In this document: positions 31,933 to 32,821 of the stretch, in pieces
Layout: each line of letters opens with the position of its first letter
Position numbering within the stretch: position 1 is the first letter of the stretch
Assembly: GCA_030680085.1 (NCBI GenBank)
Contig: JAUXWU010000061.1
Span: 1-32,821 of the forward strand
Direction: 5' to 3'
Length of the DNA: 32,821 nt
Origin: Rhodocyclaceae bacterium
GTDB lineage: Bacteria; Pseudomonadota; Gammaproteobacteria; Burkholderiales; Rhodocyclaceae
The notes under the pieces: generated by a model
What the model was told of the DNA's origin: nothing
Seen by the model: the letters and a program-made list of their open reading frames with translations, nothing else
The model's database searches: none
Made by a program: the position numbers and the translations under genes

Positions 31933-32568
31933 ATGAGATTTTTCGAAAAGTCGGTTGGTTGTCCGGTAGTTAGCGGTCTTGCGTGCAGTGTTCTTTTGGC
32001 GGCGTTGATTGGCGCTTCCGGGCTGGTGTCGGCTGAAACCAATGATGCGGCCAAGTTGAAAGAACTTGAGCGGGCCATGACGGTGCCATCTGACGTGGAT
32101 CCAGCGCAGAAAAAGCCCCGGACGCGCGCCATTGTTTTTGACGGTGCGGATGCCTCCGCCCCTGTCACAAATACCCAGCGCGTGGCGAATAACGTCATGG
32201 ACTGCGCAAATCTTCCTTCTGGCGTCAGAACCGATTCAGTCGATTTCGCCATTCAATTCCAGGCGGGGAGCGCCAGAATTTCTCCAGCTTCCGAGCAAAC
32301 CTTGATGAGCATCGGCAAGCTTCTGGGGCTTGATCCAAGTCGCTGCGTTGTCATTGAAGGACACACCGACATCACCGGTAATCCGGCCAAAAACTTTGAT
32401 CTGTCGAATGATCGCGCCAACTCGGTAGCCGGTTTTATTGTTGATAGATCAGGAATTGATCGCAAGCGGATATCGTCTGTCGGCAAGGGAGCGAGCGATC
32501 TCCTGCCCAATCTTGATCCGCGCGATCCGAAGCACCGCCGTGTTGTATTCAAGATCGTAGCTAAATGA
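31933..32568 (+). CDS. OmpA-like peptidoglycan-binding protein
   Basis: 211 residues. Signal peptide (residues about 1-34, LLAALIGASGLVSA), a linker, then an OmpA C-terminal-like domain (about 100-210). The peptidoglycan-binding residues are present: Asp146 in EGHTDITG and Arg161 in NDRANSVAGF, with the usual FQAGSARISPASEQTL entry and VGKGASDLLPN end. Two Cys (91 and 138) might form a disulfide. There is no beta-barrel and no lipobox. It would tie the exported assembly or outer membrane to the cell wall, matching the wall-binding segment of the CsgG-like protein. It lies 12 bases behind the preceding gene. Confidence 0.88.
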   Translation: MRFFEKSVGCPVVSGLACSVLLAALIGASGLVSAETNDAAKLKELERAMTVPSDVDPAQKKPRTRAIVFDGADASAPVTNTQRVANNVMDCANLPSGVRTDSVDFAIQFQAGSARISPASEQTLMSIGKLLGLDPSRCVVIEGHTDITGNPAKNFDLSNDRANSVAGFIVDRSGIDRKRISSVGKGASDLLPNLDPRDPKHRRVVFKIVAK

Positions 32569-32596
32569 TTTTTTAACCCACCGAAGGAGACATACC

Positions 32597-32821
32597 ATGC
32601 GTACCATTTTGTTGATCGCTGCATCTGCAATTATCGCAACCCCCGTCTTTGCGCAACAAGCTCAACGCTCAAGTAACCCGCAGGGCGTCCAGATTCAGGG
32701 TAATACGAACATCAAGGCCAAGCAGGAGAACGTCGTTGCTGTTGCTGTTGGCGAGGGCAATACCGCCGCCAACACTGCCGGCGCCATCAAGGGCGGCACC
32801 CAGATTCAGGGCAACACAACG
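32597..32821 (+). CDS. small exported repeat protein, cut by the window end
   Basis: 75 codons are visible before the sequence ends. The ATG at 32597 follows AAGGAGA (32584-32590). Signal peptide MRTILLIAASAIIATPVFAQ, then repeats with the landmark IQGNTNIKAKQENVVAVAVG, and EGNTAANTAGAIKGGTQIQG followed by NTT. The words VQIQGNT and TQIQGNT show a repeat unit of about 37 residues, of which the second has just begun, so the full protein is probably longer. It is related to the product of 31326-31631. Candidate fibre subunit by composition. Confidence 0.75.
   Translation, partial: MRTILLIAASAIIATPVFAQQAQRSSNPQGVQIQGNTNIKAKQENVVAVAVGEGNTAANTAGAIKGGTQIQGNTT

Overview
The window looks like a chromosome segment of a GC-rich betaproteobacterium, most like the Rhodocyclales. 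This is inferred from the parE-parC, lplT, LysR-alr-radA and Rnf gene content, not from any database search. It alternates between core genes and small accessory patches.

Region 1 (1-2400) is accessory. It carries what look like integron gene cassettes without an integrase in view: one cassette with an unknown AT-richer ORF (175-804) lies between two attC-like sites, and a hicA-hicB toxin-antitoxin cassette (1520-1967) ends in a third. Decayed IS91/tyrosine-recombinase remnants, a fused hicB/hicA relic and an amidohydrolase tail fill the rest; 854-1087 holds nothing I recognise.

Region 2 (2400-7300) is core: topoisomerase IV genes parE and parC on the minus strand, a small Cys-containing protein behind them, and a divergent tRNA-Arg(ACG) with a clear promoter and hairpin terminator. 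Region 3 (7300-9706) is again accessory and gene-poor: a DinJ/YafQ-type toxin-antitoxin pair with a perfect palindromic operator, an RHH antitoxin relic and a truncated TonB-dependent receptor.

Region 4 (9707-20185) is a single tightly packed operon: rnfB, a 1647-residue pyruvate:ferredoxin oxidoreductase (nifJ type), rnfC, rnfD, rnfG, rnfE, rnfA and a tiny Cys-rich membrane protein. Oxidation of pyruvate by the PFOR would reduce ferredoxin, and the Rnf complex would pass those electrons to or from NAD while moving ions across the membrane. Having the PFOR inside the rnf operon makes this a self-contained pyruvate-ferredoxin-NAD module. Region 5 (20195-24989) holds lplT (minus strand) and a LysR regulator-alr-radA run (plus strand).

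Region 6 (24993-32821) is the least familiar. A CHASE2 adenylate cyclase and a FecR-domain protein run leftwards. Diverging from them is a run of eight exported-protein genes: a CsgG-like outer-membrane protein with added peptidoglycan-binding and DUF4384-like domains, an unknown protein, several small Gly/Asn-rich repeat proteins, an HExxH metallopeptidase, an OmpA-like protein, and a further repeat protein cut by the window end. I read this as a candidate curli-like export or fibre system of undescribed composition.

Across the whole window a 24-bp sequence (core CCAGCGCCGACTTTT) recurs ten times in both orientations. Six copies lie inside conserved genes, always in the same codon phase, giving the peptide KVGAGxTA on one strand or AVxPAPTF on the other.
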